Shown here: positions 30,789 through 39,970 of the stretch, piece after piece
Layout of the letters: every line of letters starts with the position of its first letter
Position numbering within the stretch: position 1 is the stretch's first letter
DNA from: Clostridia bacterium
Lineage (GTDB): Bacteria > Bacillota > DTU025
NCBI GenBank assembly: GCA_034926675.1
Contig: JAYFQW010000026.1
Location: 1-64,000, forward strand
DNA: 64,000 nucleotides
Reading direction: 5' to 3'
Translations under genes and position numbers: made by a program
The notes under the pieces: model-generated
Databases searched by the model: none
What the model saw: the letters and a program-made list of their open reading frames with translations, nothing else
What the model was told of the DNA's origin: nothing

Positions 30789-32248
30789 GACCGGAAAAGG
30801 CGATATTCATATGCCAGGCGTGTGGCTATGAGTCAGCCAAATGGATGGGAAAGTGCCCTGCCTGCGAGGGTTGGAACAGCTTCGTGGAGGAGATTCGGCG
30901 CGAACCCGGACCTTCTGGGGCGGGGCGTTCCTCTGGCCGCGGAGGTGCGCGCGCTGTAGGCGCTTGTGAGGGGGGCGGCGTGGCGCGGGCAGGAAGGCAT
31001 GCCAGCCCCGGCCCTGTTCCTGTTGGAGGGATCGAGATTACCCCTGAGGACCGGGTTCCTACTGGAATAGCGGAATTCGACCGGGTGCTCGGGGGAGGTG
31101 TGGTCGCAGGCTCCGTCGTACTCATAGGCGGGGATCCGGGGATTGGCAAATCCACACTGCTCCTGCAGATCTCGGAGAACGTGGCTCGTAGGCGCGGTCC
31201 TGTGCTATATGTTACCGGTGAGGAATCGGTGAGGCAGGTCGGGCTGAGGGCCACGCGGCTAGGGGCAGGAGCTGACTCGCTGATGGTCCTTGCCGAGACC
31301 GACGTATGGGCCATTGAGGATCGAATTGCGTCGATGCGCCCATCTCTCGTGGTGATCGACTCCATTCAAACTATGGCTGATCCTGGCCTGGAGTCATCCC
31401 CCGGCAGTGTCGGGCAGGTGCGCGAGTGTGCCGGAAGGCTTGCGCGGCAAGCGAAGGACCTAGGAGCGCCGGTATTCCTTGTGGGCCATGTCACCAAGTC
31501 GGGCTCGATCGCAGGGCCCAAGGTGCTGGAGCACATGGTGGACACTGTGTTGTACTTCGAGGGGGAGTCTCATCATACCCATCGCCTGATCCGGGCTGTG
31601 AAGAACAGGTATGGCTCCACCGACGAGGTCGGGATCTTCACCATGACTGATCGTGGTCTCGAAGAGGTGCAGAATCCATCGGAGATGCTGCTTTCGGAGA
31701 GGCCCGGCGGAGCGGCAGGTTCTGTTGTGGCGGCAAGTATCGAGGGCAGTAGGCCGCTCCTTGTAGAAATCCAGGCCCTGGTGGCCAGGTCGGTCACGGG
31801 AACTCCGCGGAGGACCACTACTGGGGTCGACTACAACCGCACCGCCATAATCGTTGCGGTGCTCGACCGCCGTGTGGGCCTGGGGATCGGCGCTGAGGAC
31901 ATCTACGTGAACGTTGCTGGAGGTCTCTCCATCGCTGAACCAGCGGCTGACCTTGCCATCGCGGCGGCGATAGCATCGAGTTTCCGGGGCGTGCCCGCTG
32001 CGCCGAGCACTGTGGTGTTCGGAGAGGTGGGGCTGGCGGGCGAATTGCGGGCCGTGAACCACGCGGAACTCAGGGTGGCTGAGGCGGAGAGGCTCGGGTT
32101 CCATCAGTGCGTGCTTCCCAAGCACAATCTGAAGAGTATGACTAGGCGGGCACGGCCCGGAGTGCGGGCCGATGCCGCGGTTCGAATCATTGGCGCCGCT
32201 ACAGTGGGCGAAGCTCTTGATGCTGCACTTCTGGGGGTGGATCGGTAA
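30785..32248 (+). CDS. radA: DNA repair protein RadA (Sms)
   Basis: A 487-residue RecA-like branch-migration protein with an N-terminal C4 zinc finger ([18 protein letters not shown]), Walker [15 protein letters not shown], the [13 protein letters not shown] motif unique to RadA, and a C-terminal Lon-protease-like domain ([17 protein letters not shown]). The GTG start overlaps the clpC stop; the stop overlaps the disA start by one base, the same gene order as in Bacillus. Confidence 0.96.
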   Translation: MRPEKAIFICQACGYESAKWMGKCPACEGWNSFVEEIRREPGPSGAGRSSGRGGARAVGACEGGGVARAGRHASPGPVPVGGIEITPEDRVPTGIAEFDRVLGGGVVAGSVVLIGGDPGIGKSTLLLQISENVARRRGPVLYVTGEESVRQVGLRATRLGAGADSLMVLAETDVWAIEDRIASMRPSLVVIDSIQTMADPGLESSPGSVGQVRECAGRLARQAKDLGAPVFLVGHVTKSGSIAGPKVLEHMVDTVLYFEGESHHTHRLIRAVKNRYGSTDEVGIFTMTDRGLEEVQNPSEMLLSERPGGAAGSVVAASIEGSRPLLVEIQALVARSVTGTPRRTTTGVDYNRTAIIVAVLDRRVGLGIGAEDIYVNVAGGLSIAEPAADLAIAAAIASSFRGVPAAPSTVVFGEVGLAGELRAVNHAELRVAEAERLGFHQCVLPKHNLKSMTRRARPGVRADAAVRIIGAATVGEALDAALLGVDR

Positions 32249-33306
32249 TGTCGGAGAGGCTGCGTAGGATATTCCATGTGGTCGCGCCAGGCACTGCTCT
32301 CAACGAGGGGCTTGAGAATATCCTTCGGGCTCGTACCGGCGGGCTGATAGTGGTTGGCGACACGCCAGAGATGATGCAGGCGGTGAGGGGAGGCTTTCGC
32401 CTCGATGCCGAGTTCACGCCTGCGGCCCTCTATGAGCTAGCGAAGATGGACGGCGCTATCATTCTTTCGCCCAATGCGGACAGGATCATGTACGCAAACG
32501 TCACACTGGCTACAGATCCAGACATACCGTCCCGCGAGACTGGGCTCCGACACAGCACCGCTGAGAGAATCGCCAAGATGACAGGGCAGCTCGTGATCGC
32601 CATATCCCAGAGGCGTTCTGTCATCACTGTGTACGCCGGTCATACTAGGTATGTGCTTCGAGACATCGGCGTGGTGCTTGCCAAGGCAAACCAGGCTCTG
32701 CAGACAATGGCCAATTATCGCGACTCTCTGTCGAAGGCGCTCGCCGGCCTCACCGCTCTCGAGTTCGTCGAGGAAGTGACGATAATCGACGTGGTGAGGG
32801 TGCTCCAAAGGTACGAACTGATGAGACGAGTGGCGGACGAAGTGTCGGACTACATAGCTGAGCTGGGGCTAGAGGGTCGTTTGGTCAGGATCCAGGCGGA
32901 TGAGATAGTTGCGGGAACGCTCGAGGAAGTGCTATTTGTCGCCATGGACTACATCCCCGAAGGGGGGCAGGCGGAGGCGGAGAGACTGCTGCACACAGTC
33001 GCCGACTGGAGTTTCGACGAGGTGCTCGATCTATCGCTGCTTTCCCGCGCCTTGACGCGGAACCCGTCGATTTCGCTGGAGTCGGGCGCATCACCAAGGG
33101 GATACAGAGCGCTTTCGAAGATAGCCCGTCTTCCGGTGTCAGTAGTGCAAAATGTGGTGCAGGGCTTTGGGTCGCTCAAGGTGATAAGGGCGGCGAGTGT
33201 GGAGGAGCTCGACGAGGTCGACGGGATCGGCGAGGTGAGAGCCAGGGCGGTCCGGGAGGGCTTGGCCCGTCTGCGAGACCAGGCAGCGCGCAACCTGGTG
33301 GTGTGA
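32248..33306 (+). CDS. disA: Diadenylate cyclase DisA
   Basis: The 352-residue protein synthesises c-di-AMP while scanning DNA for lesions. The DAC domain has DGAIILSPNADRI (D68-A70) and the ETG-RH-TAERIAKMTG segment; the canonical third residue of the RHR motif is Ser here (R101-H102-S103). The middle helical spine and C-terminal helix-hairpin-helix domain (VDGIGEVRARAVREG) are complete. Overlaps radA by one base. Confidence 0.94.
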   Translation: MSERLRRIFHVVAPGTALNEGLENILRARTGGLIVVGDTPEMMQAVRGGFRLDAEFTPAALYELAKMDGAIILSPNADRIMYANVTLATDPDIPSRETGLRHSTAERIAKMTGQLVIAISQRRSVITVYAGHTRYVLRDIGVVLAKANQALQTMANYRDSLSKALAGLTALEFVEEVTIIDVVRVLQRYELMRRVADEVSDYIAELGLEGRLVRIQADEIVAGTLEEVLFVAMDYIPEGGQAEAERLLHTVADWSFDEVLDLSLLSRALTRNPSISLESGASPRGYRALSKIARLPVSVVQNVVQGFGSLKVIRAASVEELDEVDGIGEVRARAVREGLARLRDQAARNLVV

Positions 33307-33330
33307 CGCGGCGAGCGCAGCCCTCCGCGT

Positions 33331-33726
33331 CTACGTAAGGTTGAAAAGGCCCAGCATTCGCAGACGGTCATATTCCTTGACCATGATCTCGCTCATATCC
33401 AGACCCATGACAGCACAGAGAGCGGCAGTGTAGAACATGGTCTGACCGATCTCTGCTTCCAGCGCCTCTGCGCAGTCAGGGCAGAGTTCGCCGTACACAT
33501 GGGAGTCCACCAGCCGGCGCAGGTCAGCCAGGTCCGCATCCTCAGGGAACTTCTGGCGTTTTGCACTGACCTCAAGGCATCCGCATGTTGTGACGGACTT
33601 GGCTACTGCCCGGTTCACTCTGGCGCCGGCCTCCTGGAATTTCGACATGACATCGAGGATGCTTCGGTGGCGCACTAGGTACTCCGATACAGCCCCTTGG
33701 AACTCGGTGCAGGACAAATCGGCCAA
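33331..33726 (-). CDS. Conserved clostridial hypothetical protein, helical
   Basis: A 131-residue helical protein beginning MADLSCTEFQGAVSEYLVRH. It has a CGC pair, a CPDC pair (TTCGCLEVSA and ELCPDCAEAL) and a late TMFYTAALCAVMGLDM helix. I recognise the pattern as one found near disA in clostridial genomes but cannot name a function; the helical end weakly recalls MazG-like folds. It is transcribed against disA, with stop codons 25 bases apart and a GC-rich hairpin (33305-33311 with 33325-33331) between them. Confidence 0.7.
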   Translation of the reverse strand: MADLSCTEFQGAVSEYLVRHRSILDVMSKFQEAGARVNRAVAKSVTTCGCLEVSAKRQKFPEDADLADLRRLVDSHVYGELCPDCAEALEAEIGQTMFYTAALCAVMGLDMSEIMVKEYDRLRMLGLFNLT

Positions 33727-33834
33727 CTGGCCTCACCTCCAAATGCCGAATACGCAGGTGATATGGCCGAGCTGAAGTTCACCTTGATTATACGTTTGGG
33801 CAGTTGCGTTGTCAATGAGCGCAGGCTGAAGCAT

Positions 33835-33863
33835 TTGACTGCATCCCGGACCGATGGTACAAT
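33835..33863 (+). promoter_or_regulatory. Promoter of carD
   Basis: TTGACT (33835-33840), 17-base spacer, TACAAT (33858-33863) with an extended TGG. One of the best sigma-A promoter matches in the window; it lies 36 bases before the carD start. Confidence 0.78.
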
Positions 33864-33898
33864 TTAGGCAAGTGCTCCGAGGAGAGTGATGAAAGACC

Positions 33899-34378
33899 GT
33901 GTTTGCTATCGGCGACCGAGTCGTGTACCCGATGCACGGCGCTGGTATGATCGAGGCGATCGAAGAACGCGAGATCCTCGGGCAGCGGGACCATTACTAC
34001 ATCATGCGTCTACAGGTGGGGGATATGAAGGTCATGATTCCTCGCGGAAGCGCCGCTGATGTAGGTTTGAGGCCAATCATCGGCGCTGCCGAGGTTCCCA
34101 AGGTGTACGAGATTCTCAGAGGCGAGAGAACCGCCATGAGTCAGAACTGGAATCGCAGATACCGGGCGAATATGGAGCAGATGAAAACTGGCGACATTTA
34201 CTCTGTGGCTGAGGTCGTTAGGAACCTAGGCCTGAGGGAGTACGAAAAGGGGCTCTCCACAGGCGAACGCCGCATGCTGGAGAACGCGATACAGATACTC
34301 ATCAGCGAGCTTGCCATGGTGGAGATGCGCCCCTCCGAGGAGATCATATCCGAGATTAACTCCATTCTCCGGGCCTGA
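33899..34378 (+). CDS. carD: CarD family transcriptional regulator
   Basis: A 159-residue protein with the N-terminal RNA-polymerase-interacting Tudor-like domain (FAIGDRVVYPMHGAGMIEAIE) and a C-terminal helical domain that contacts promoter DNA. CarD stabilises open complexes, notably at rRNA promoters. GTG start; the neighbourhood disA-carD-yacL is usual in Bacillota. Confidence 0.93.
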   Translation: MFAIGDRVVYPMHGAGMIEAIEEREILGQRDHYYIMRLQVGDMKVMIPRGSAADVGLRPIIGAAEVPKVYEILRGERTAMSQNWNRRYRANMEQMKTGDIYSVAEVVRNLGLREYEKGLSTGERRMLENAIQILISELAMVEMRPSEEIISEINSILRA

Positions 34379-34503
34379 GCCGGGTTGGCGTTCTGCCTGA
34401 GAGTGTGGAGTTGCGCCGACATATACCAGCGCCCGTTGGAGACAATATGCTGGAAGGCATGGCGGCCTAGTCGGCCTTCAGCTCGATGGAGGTGAACGCC
34501 ATA

Positions 34504-35610
34504 GTGCGTAGTAGAGTGGCGAGAATCCTGATGCTGGGAGCCGGCATGGCGGTTGGATACTTCGTGTATGTCGCGCTTCCAGCTCCAGCGATCGCTACAG
34601 GAGCGCCCAAGGCTGGCGTCGGTGTATTGCTAGGCGCCATGACAGGCGGCGGCCTGGCTGGACTTGCAGCGACTCCGCTGCTTTTGCGCCTGTCGGACAG
34701 AATCAGGAGCAGCATGGAATCGGGGGTTCGCGGCGCCTCCGGGCACGGCATAGTGGCCGGTGCAATCGGAATTATAGTTGGCTTGATCATCGCCAACCTC
34801 TTTGCGGTCCCCGTCGCGTTCATCCCTGGGTATGGAACGTACATCGCGATAGCCCTAAACGCTGCCTTTGGGCTCGCCGGCCTGTTCTTTGGCATTCATA
34901 AGCGGGAGGAGATCGTATCGATACTCGCTCCTGCCCAGCGAAGGGGCAGGGAGTTCCGGGGATCCGGGGCGAGAGGGCGCGGGAAGCCCGCCAATGACAA
35001 GGCCTTGCCCAAGATACTCGACACCAGCGTGATCATTGATGGGCGAATCGCCGACATCGCCAGGAGCGGCTTCATAGAGGGCACGCTGGTGGTTCCGGGG
35101 TTCGTCCTCGAAGAGCTGCAGCACATCGCGGATTCATCTGATGTGCTGAAACGGAACAGGGGGCGCAGGGGCCTCGATATCCTGAACCGCATCCAGAAAG
35201 ACCGAGACGTAGCCGTACAGGTAGTGAACAAAACCTTCGACGATCAGGAGGTAGATGCCAAACTCATCAAGCTCGCCCGGGTCATGAGCGGTACGATACT
35301 CACTAATGACTTCAACCTGAACAAGGTGGCGGAGCTTCAGGGTGTGGCTGTCCTGAACATCAACGAACTGGCCAATGCACTCAAACCCGTGGTCCTCCCT
35401 GGCGAGGAGATGACCGTCCATGTCATCAAGGACGGCAAGGAATCGGGGCAGGGTGTAGCATACCTGGACGATGGGACCATGGTCGTCGTGGATGGAGGCA
35501 GGCGGCATATCGGCGATTCCGTGGGCGTGTTGGTCACGAGCGTGCTCCAAACCTCAGCGGGGAGAATGATATTCGCGAAGCCCAAGGGGGCGTCTGAGCG
35601 CGCCGTGTGA
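34504..35610 (+). CDS. yacL: PIN/TRAM-domain membrane protein (YacL-like)
   Basis: The 368-residue protein has four hydrophobic N-terminal segments (to about residue 130), a PIN nuclease domain starting KILDTSVIIDGRIADI with acidic residues and ILTNDFNLNKVA, and a C-terminal TRAM domain (GVAYLDDGTMVVVDGGR). A membrane-anchored RNase role is inferred from the PIN domain. GTG 34504 is chosen because GGAGGTGA (34488-34495) is 8 bases upstream; the longer frame to 34486 would place the site inside the gene. Confidence 0.92.
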   Translation: MRSRVARILMLGAGMAVGYFVYVALPAPAIATGAPKAGVGVLLGAMTGGGLAGLAATPLLLRLSDRIRSSMESGVRGASGHGIVAGAIGIIVGLIIANLFAVPVAFIPGYGTYIAIALNAAFGLAGLFFGIHKREEIVSILAPAQRRGREFRGSGARGRGKPANDKALPKILDTSVIIDGRIADIARSGFIEGTLVVPGFVLEELQHIADSSDVLKRNRGRRGLDILNRIQKDRDVAVQVVNKTFDDQEVDAKLIKLARVMSGTILTNDFNLNKVAELQGVAVLNINELANALKPVVLPGEEMTVHVIKDGKESGQGVAYLDDGTMVVVDGGRRHIGDSVGVLVTSVLQTSAGRMIFAKPKGASERAV

Positions 35611-35628
35611 AGGCCGGAGGTGTAGCCT

Positions 35629-36840
35629 ATGGCCGGAAGGCTGGCCACTGCGATCGTAGCAGCGGCGGGATCCGGATCGCGGATGGGAACGGCGCTGCCG
35701 AAGCAGTACATATTGGTCAATGGAATTCCCGTAGTGGCCAGGACCATACAGGCCCTGGCCACATCTGCTCTCATCGACGAGGTCGTGGTCGCAGTTCCGC
35801 CCGGGCATGAAGAGACGTTCCAGAGGGGCATCATCGAGCGATACGCGCTCTCTTCGCTCTTTCGATCTATCACCGTGGTTCAGGGAGGGCTGAACAGGCA
35901 GGCCTCAGTAGGCCTGGCGCTCGATCGAGTGTCCGGTCGGAATGAGATCGTGCTGGTCCATGATGCGGCCCGCCCAATGGTCGAGGCGAGCCAGATAGAG
36001 GCGGTTATTGCAGCTGCGAGTGAGTATGGGGCTGCTGCATGCGGGGTCCCGCCGGTGGACACGGTGAAATCCGTGGCGTGCGATGGATTCGTAGAGAACA
36101 CCCTAGACAGGGATCATCTCGTGATGATACAGACCCCTCAGGCGTTCAAGTTGCCAATATTGCGACAGGCGTACGAAAGTGCGAGGCGGGATGGATTCAC
36201 GGGCACGGACGATTGCTCGCTAGTTGAGCGCCTTGGCTTGCGTGTGGCGGTCACGCCGGGTTCACGCGGGAATATCAAGATCACGGAAAGGGCTGACCTG
36301 CGGATAGCGGAGGCGCTTACCCCAGAGGGCAAGGGAGCGGCATGTACGATGGAGATGATAGAGATGAGGATCGGACAGGGATATGACGTACACAGGCTGG
36401 CCGCAGGGAGAGACCTTGTGCTAGGAGGGGTTAGGGTCCCATTCGAAGCGGGGCTGCTCGGCCACTCAGACGGAGACGTGCTTGTCCACGCTGTGTGCGA
36501 CGCGATACTCGGAGCTATGGCCTTAGGCGACATCGGAACCCACTTCCCGGATACCGATCCTGAGTACCTGGGGTGTTACAGCATTGCTCTTCTTGAGAAG
36601 GTTTCGTCGATGGCTGCTGAACGCGGCCTTCGGATCGTCAACGTGGACTCCACAGTGGTAGCTGAACGTCCTAGGATCGCGCCCTACGTTCGGACGATGT
36701 GCGAAACCATGGCGAAGGCCATGAACATGCCTGAGTCGTGTGTTAATATAAAGGGAAAGACGACTGAGGGTCTGGGATTCGAGGGAACTGGAGAGGGAAT
36801 GGCGGCCATGGCCGTTGCACTCCTCAGCGCGATTGGCTAG
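35629..36840 (+). CDS. ispDF: Bifunctional IspD-IspF (MEP isoprenoid pathway)
   Basis: A 403-residue fusion. Residues 1 to about 240 are IspD, the cytidylyltransferase with AIVAAAGSGSRMG and PKQYI; residues from about 243 are IspF, with GQGYDVHRLAAGR (metal ligands D and H) and HSDGDVLVHAVCDAILGA. The two catalyse non-consecutive steps of the MEP pathway; no ispE is seen here. In Bacillus the genes are separate, in epsilon- and alpha-proteobacteria often fused. GGAGGTG precedes the ATG. It follows yacL by 18 bases. Confidence 0.95.
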   Translation: MAGRLATAIVAAAGSGSRMGTALPKQYILVNGIPVVARTIQALATSALIDEVVVAVPPGHEETFQRGIIERYALSSLFRSITVVQGGLNRQASVGLALDRVSGRNEIVLVHDAARPMVEASQIEAVIAAASEYGAAACGVPPVDTVKSVACDGFVENTLDRDHLVMIQTPQAFKLPILRQAYESARRDGFTGTDDCSLVERLGLRVAVTPGSRGNIKITERADLRIAEALTPEGKGAACTMEMIEMRIGQGYDVHRLAAGRDLVLGGVRVPFEAGLLGHSDGDVLVHAVCDAILGAMALGDIGTHFPDTDPEYLGCYSIALLEKVSSMAAERGLRIVNVDSTVVAERPRIAPYVRTMCETMAKAMNMPESCVNIKGKTTEGLGFEGTGEGMAAMAVALLSAIG

Positions 36841-36870
36841 TGCGCGAGGCCGGAGCATGAGGCTAGGAAA

Positions 36871-36939
36871 CGCGACTGCCAGTGCGCGACTGCCAGTGCG
36901 CGACCGCCAGTGCGCGACCGCCAGTGCGCGACTGCATGT
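36871..36939 (+). repeat. Tandem 14-bp repeat upstream of cysS
   Basis: About five consecutive units of GCGCGACTGCCAGT (one partial, two with a T-to-C change, the last diverged as GCGCGACTGCATGT) fill the ispDF-cysS gap and end 12 bases before the cysS ribosome site. The unit is not a multiple of 3. Confidence 0.9.
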
Positions 36940-36963
36940 GCGTTCTCAAAGGGGGTTCGTTCT

Positions 36964-38538
36964 TTGGGGATCAGGATATACAACACGCTTTCCAGGCGAA
37001 AAGAGGAGTTCATCACCGAGAAGCCCGGCGTTGTCGGGATGTACAGCTGCGGCCCGACTGTGTACGACTACTTTCACATCGGGAACGCCCGCGCATTCGT
37101 CGTTCCGGATGTGATTCGAAGGTACCTCGCCTACAGGGGATACAAGGTCACTCTGGTGCAGAATATCACCGACATAGATGACAAGATCATCAAGCGTGCG
37201 GCGGAACGCGGGGTCGCGACCCACGATATCGTCGAGGAGTTCACCGAGGCGTACTTCCATGACAGGGAGGCCCTGGGGGTGGGCGCGCCAGATGTTCAGC
37301 CCCGAGCCACAGAGCACGTGCCCGACATCATCAGCATGATAGGCCGCCTAATCGAACGGGGATTCGCCTATGAACGCGATGGAGATGTGTACTTCGACGT
37401 ATCTGCGTTCCCCGGGTATGGCTCTCTCTCAGGGCAGAGTGTGGACGGCCTTAAGGCGGGGGCAAGGGTTGAGGTGGGCGGCGCTAAAGATGACCCCCTG
37501 GATTTCACTCTTTGGAAGGCCGCGAAGCCGGGGGAGCCTTTCTGGGAAAGCCCCTGGGGGCCTGGCAGGCCAGGCTGGCACATCGAGTGCAGCGTGATGT
37601 CGAGCAAGTATCTTGGAACCACGTTCGACATCCACACAGGCGGCGTGGATCTGGTTTTCCCTCACCATGAGAACGAGGTGGCGCAGAGCACGGGCGCGAA
37701 TGGAGTAAAGCCCGTGAGATACTGGGTTCACAACGGATACGTGAACATCGATGGGCAGCGGATGGGGAAGTCGCTCGGCAACTTCAAGACCGTCCGGGAC
37801 ATCCTGAAGCTGTATCCCGGCAAGGTAGTACGCTACTTCCTGATCTCCAATCACTACCGGAAGCCCATCAATTTCAGCGACGAGGAGCTTCGCATGTGCG
37901 CGAAGGCACTGGGAAGGCTTGAGGGCGCCATCGCGAACTCGCTGGCCTGGGCGGGGCTGCGCCCCGATGATCTCGACTCTATCAGGCCTTGGGGCAAGGC
38001 GCCCATGGCCGAGGCGGGTTCGCCTGAGGCTGCGCTGGATAATGCCTGCACCGATGCGCGGGCGAAGTTCGAGGAATCGATGGACGACGACTTCAACTCC
38101 GCAGGGGCCATCGGAAGCCTGCACGACCTGGCCACGGCGATCAACAGCTACGCCAATGCGGGAACGGCGTGCAGGGCTGATGACGATGTGACCCGGGGCA
38201 CTGTGGCGCGCGCGGCGCTCACAATGATCGAGCTTGGGCAGGTGCTCGGCATCGTGGAGCCGGGGGAGATCGGACCTTCCGGGATGGGCTGGGATGCTTC
38301 AGGGCAGGATGGGCAGGCGACTGGCGCGACTGGCGCGACTGGCGCGACGAGCGGCTCAGCCTCGGAGCGGGGTGCATCAGTTGACCAGCTCATGGAGCTC
38401 ATCATGCAGGTGCGCGCCAAGGCGAGGGCTGCGAAGCAGTATGAGCTGTCCGACATGATCAGGGATGGGCTCGGGGATCTGGGAATAGTCATCGAGGACA
38501 CGCGCGACGGGGCGAGGTGGAAGCTTGGAGCTAAGTGA
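36964..38538 (+). CDS. cysS: Cysteinyl-tRNA synthetase
   Basis: The 524-residue enzyme has the zinc/HIGH region CGPTVYDYFHIGNARAF and the catalytic GGVDLVFPHHENEVAQS. The KMSKS loop reads RMGKSLGNF, a deviation. TTG 36964 is chosen for the GGGGG site 8 bases upstream. Near the C-terminus a GAT tripeptide is repeated (9-base tandem unit around 38325-38350), in a linker between the catalytic core and the final helical domain. mrnC overlaps the 3' end by 14 bases. Confidence 0.95.
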   Translation: MGIRIYNTLSRRKEEFITEKPGVVGMYSCGPTVYDYFHIGNARAFVVPDVIRRYLAYRGYKVTLVQNITDIDDKIIKRAAERGVATHDIVEEFTEAYFHDREALGVGAPDVQPRATEHVPDIISMIGRLIERGFAYERDGDVYFDVSAFPGYGSLSGQSVDGLKAGARVEVGGAKDDPLDFTLWKAAKPGEPFWESPWGPGRPGWHIECSVMSSKYLGTTFDIHTGGVDLVFPHHENEVAQSTGANGVKPVRYWVHNGYVNIDGQRMGKSLGNFKTVRDILKLYPGKVVRYFLISNHYRKPINFSDEELRMCAKALGRLEGAIANSLAWAGLRPDDLDSIRPWGKAPMAEAGSPEAALDNACTDARAKFEESMDDDFNSAGAIGSLHDLATAINSYANAGTACRADDDVTRGTVARAALTMIELGQVLGIVEPGEIGPSGMGWDASGQDGQATGATGATGATSGSASERGASVDQLMELIMQVRAKARAAKQYELSDMIRDGLGDLGIVIEDTRDGARWKLGAK

Positions 38539-38932
38539 GAGCGAAGCCAGTGAGATGTCGCCATTGGTCCTTGCCTATGTGGGCGATGCAGTGTGGGAAT
38601 TGCACATCCGTGCAGGGCTGGTGTCGAGCGGGGGCGTGGCTTCGAGGGTTAGTGATCTCCACCGACGCGCGTCGATGGTAGTGAACGCGGATGCCCAGTC
38701 GAGAATGGTGCATGCTCTTTTCGAGAAGCTGTCGCCAGAGGAGCAGGATCTCATAAGACGTGGGAGAAACACCAGGCCAGGCCATGTTCCGAAGGGCGCT
38801 GGTCCGTGCGAGTACCGATACGCCACCGGCTTTGAGGCCTTGATTGGGTTCATGTACCTCACCGGTCGCACATCTAGGTTGCAGGAGCTTCTGAGCCTCG
38901 CAACCTCAATCGGAGGGGCCTCGAATGGCTGA
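38525..38932 (+). CDS. mrnC: Mini-ribonuclease III
   Basis: The 135-residue product is an RNase III catalytic domain without a dsRNA-binding domain, with the signature VLAYVGDAVWELHIR and the conserved acidic C-terminal segment TGFEALIGFMYLTGR. Mini-III matures 23S rRNA in Bacillus. TTG start inside cysS; its 3' end overlaps rlmB by 8 bases. Confidence 0.93.
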   Translation: MELSESEASEMSPLVLAYVGDAVWELHIRAGLVSSGGVASRVSDLHRRASMVVNADAQSRMVHALFEKLSPEEQDLIRRGRNTRPGHVPKGAGPCEYRYATGFEALIGFMYLTGRTSRLQELLSLATSIGGASNG

Positions 38933-39683
38933 TGAATACGTAATCTGGGGACGCCGGCCTGTGCTCGAGGCGCTCGAGGCTGGAAGCGAGTTCAACAAAA
39001 TAGTGGTGGCGCGCGGATCGGCGGATCCGCGGATCATCGCTGCCGCCAGGGAACGGCGCATTCCCGTTATCGAAGCCGACAGGGAAGCGCTTGATAGAAT
39101 CGTGGGGCAGGTGGGTGGGGGTGCGCACCAGGGAGTGGCGGCGTACGTTTCCCCAATCCTATACGTGGAGCTCGACGCAGTTGTGGCGAAGGCTGCGGAT
39201 CGCGGAGAGAGCCTTTTCGTGGTTCTTCTTGATGGCATTGAGGACCCTCAGAACCTTGGATCTATCATCCGCACTGCTGATGCGGCCGGCGCTCACGGCG
39301 TAGTCATCCCTGCCCGGAGGAGCGCGCTGGTCAGCCCTGCCGTGGTGAGAGCGTCTTCAGGCGCTGCGGAGCATACCCTCGTCGCGCGCGTGGCCAACCT
39401 ATCGCGCGCCATCGATGATCTCAAGAAAGCGGGGGCGTGGGTGGTTGGGACTTCGCCCGACGCTAAGAAGAAGTATTTCGAGGCGGACCTCTCCGGACCC
39501 ATCGCAGTGGTTGTGGGCAATGAGGGCAGGGGAATGTCTCACCTAGTCAGCACGAGGTGCGATTTCACGGTGTCGATGCCGATGGCCGGGCCAATTGCGT
39601 CGTTGAATGCGGGCGCTGCCTGGGCAGTGATCGCGTATGAGGTGGTACGACAGCGGACCGCTGGCTCCGCGAACGCTGACTGA
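38925..39683 (+). CDS. rlmB: 23S rRNA Gm2251 methyltransferase RlmB (TrmH family)
   Basis: A 252-residue SPOUT methyltransferase. The N-terminal substrate domain begins EYVIWGRRPVLEAL; the knot domain carries LLDGIEDPQNLGSIIRTADA, VVVGNEGRGMSHLVS and PMAGPIASLNAGAAWAV. TrmH/TrmB subfamily assignment to RlmB is based on the cysS-mrnC-rlmB order. GGAGGGG precedes the ATG. Confidence 0.92.
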   Translation: MADEYVIWGRRPVLEALEAGSEFNKIVVARGSADPRIIAAARERRIPVIEADREALDRIVGQVGGGAHQGVAAYVSPILYVELDAVVAKAADRGESLFVVLLDGIEDPQNLGSIIRTADAAGAHGVVIPARRSALVSPAVVRASSGAAEHTLVARVANLSRAIDDLKKAGAWVVGTSPDAKKKYFEADLSGPIAVVVGNEGRGMSHLVSTRCDFTVSMPMAGPIASLNAGAAWAVIAYEVVRQRTAGSANAD

Positions 39684-39771
39684 TTGCTCCTTCCCGGTCG
39701 CCTGAGGCATATCTGGAAGGCGATGACCAGATATAGCTAATATCGATGGCGCCGGGCGCCAGGCGCCGTGC

Positions 39772-39801
39772 TTGACTGCCTTCTGATGACTGGTGTATAA
39801 T
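39772..39801 (+). promoter_or_regulatory. Promoter of sigH
   Basis: TTGACT (39772-39777), 18-base spacer, TATAAT (39796-39801). Just upstream is a GC-rich palindromic cluster (GGCGCC repeated, 39749-39767) that may end rlmB transcription. Confidence 0.75.
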
Positions 39802-39970
39802 GGCGTTGTTCTTCGGAACAACCACAACACGTTAGCCTGCCTACACTGGTCTTCCTTCCTTTCTTGAGAAGCGCTCCTGCTTCAGTGTCATACCGGAGGT
39901 GATTCTTCAAAGCCAGTCTCGCCGGGAGGCTGATGTCTCTTCAAGCTTGTGGTGTTGGGAGGAGACGCAT

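Noticed and set aside
36871-36939. Tandem 14-bp repeat as a small CRISPR array
   Set aside because: Units are contiguous with no spacers and are far shorter than CRISPR repeats; no cas genes are present.
37429-38124. 231-codon minus-strand frame opposite cysS
   Set aside because: Shadow of cysS; no start signal and no recognisable motif.
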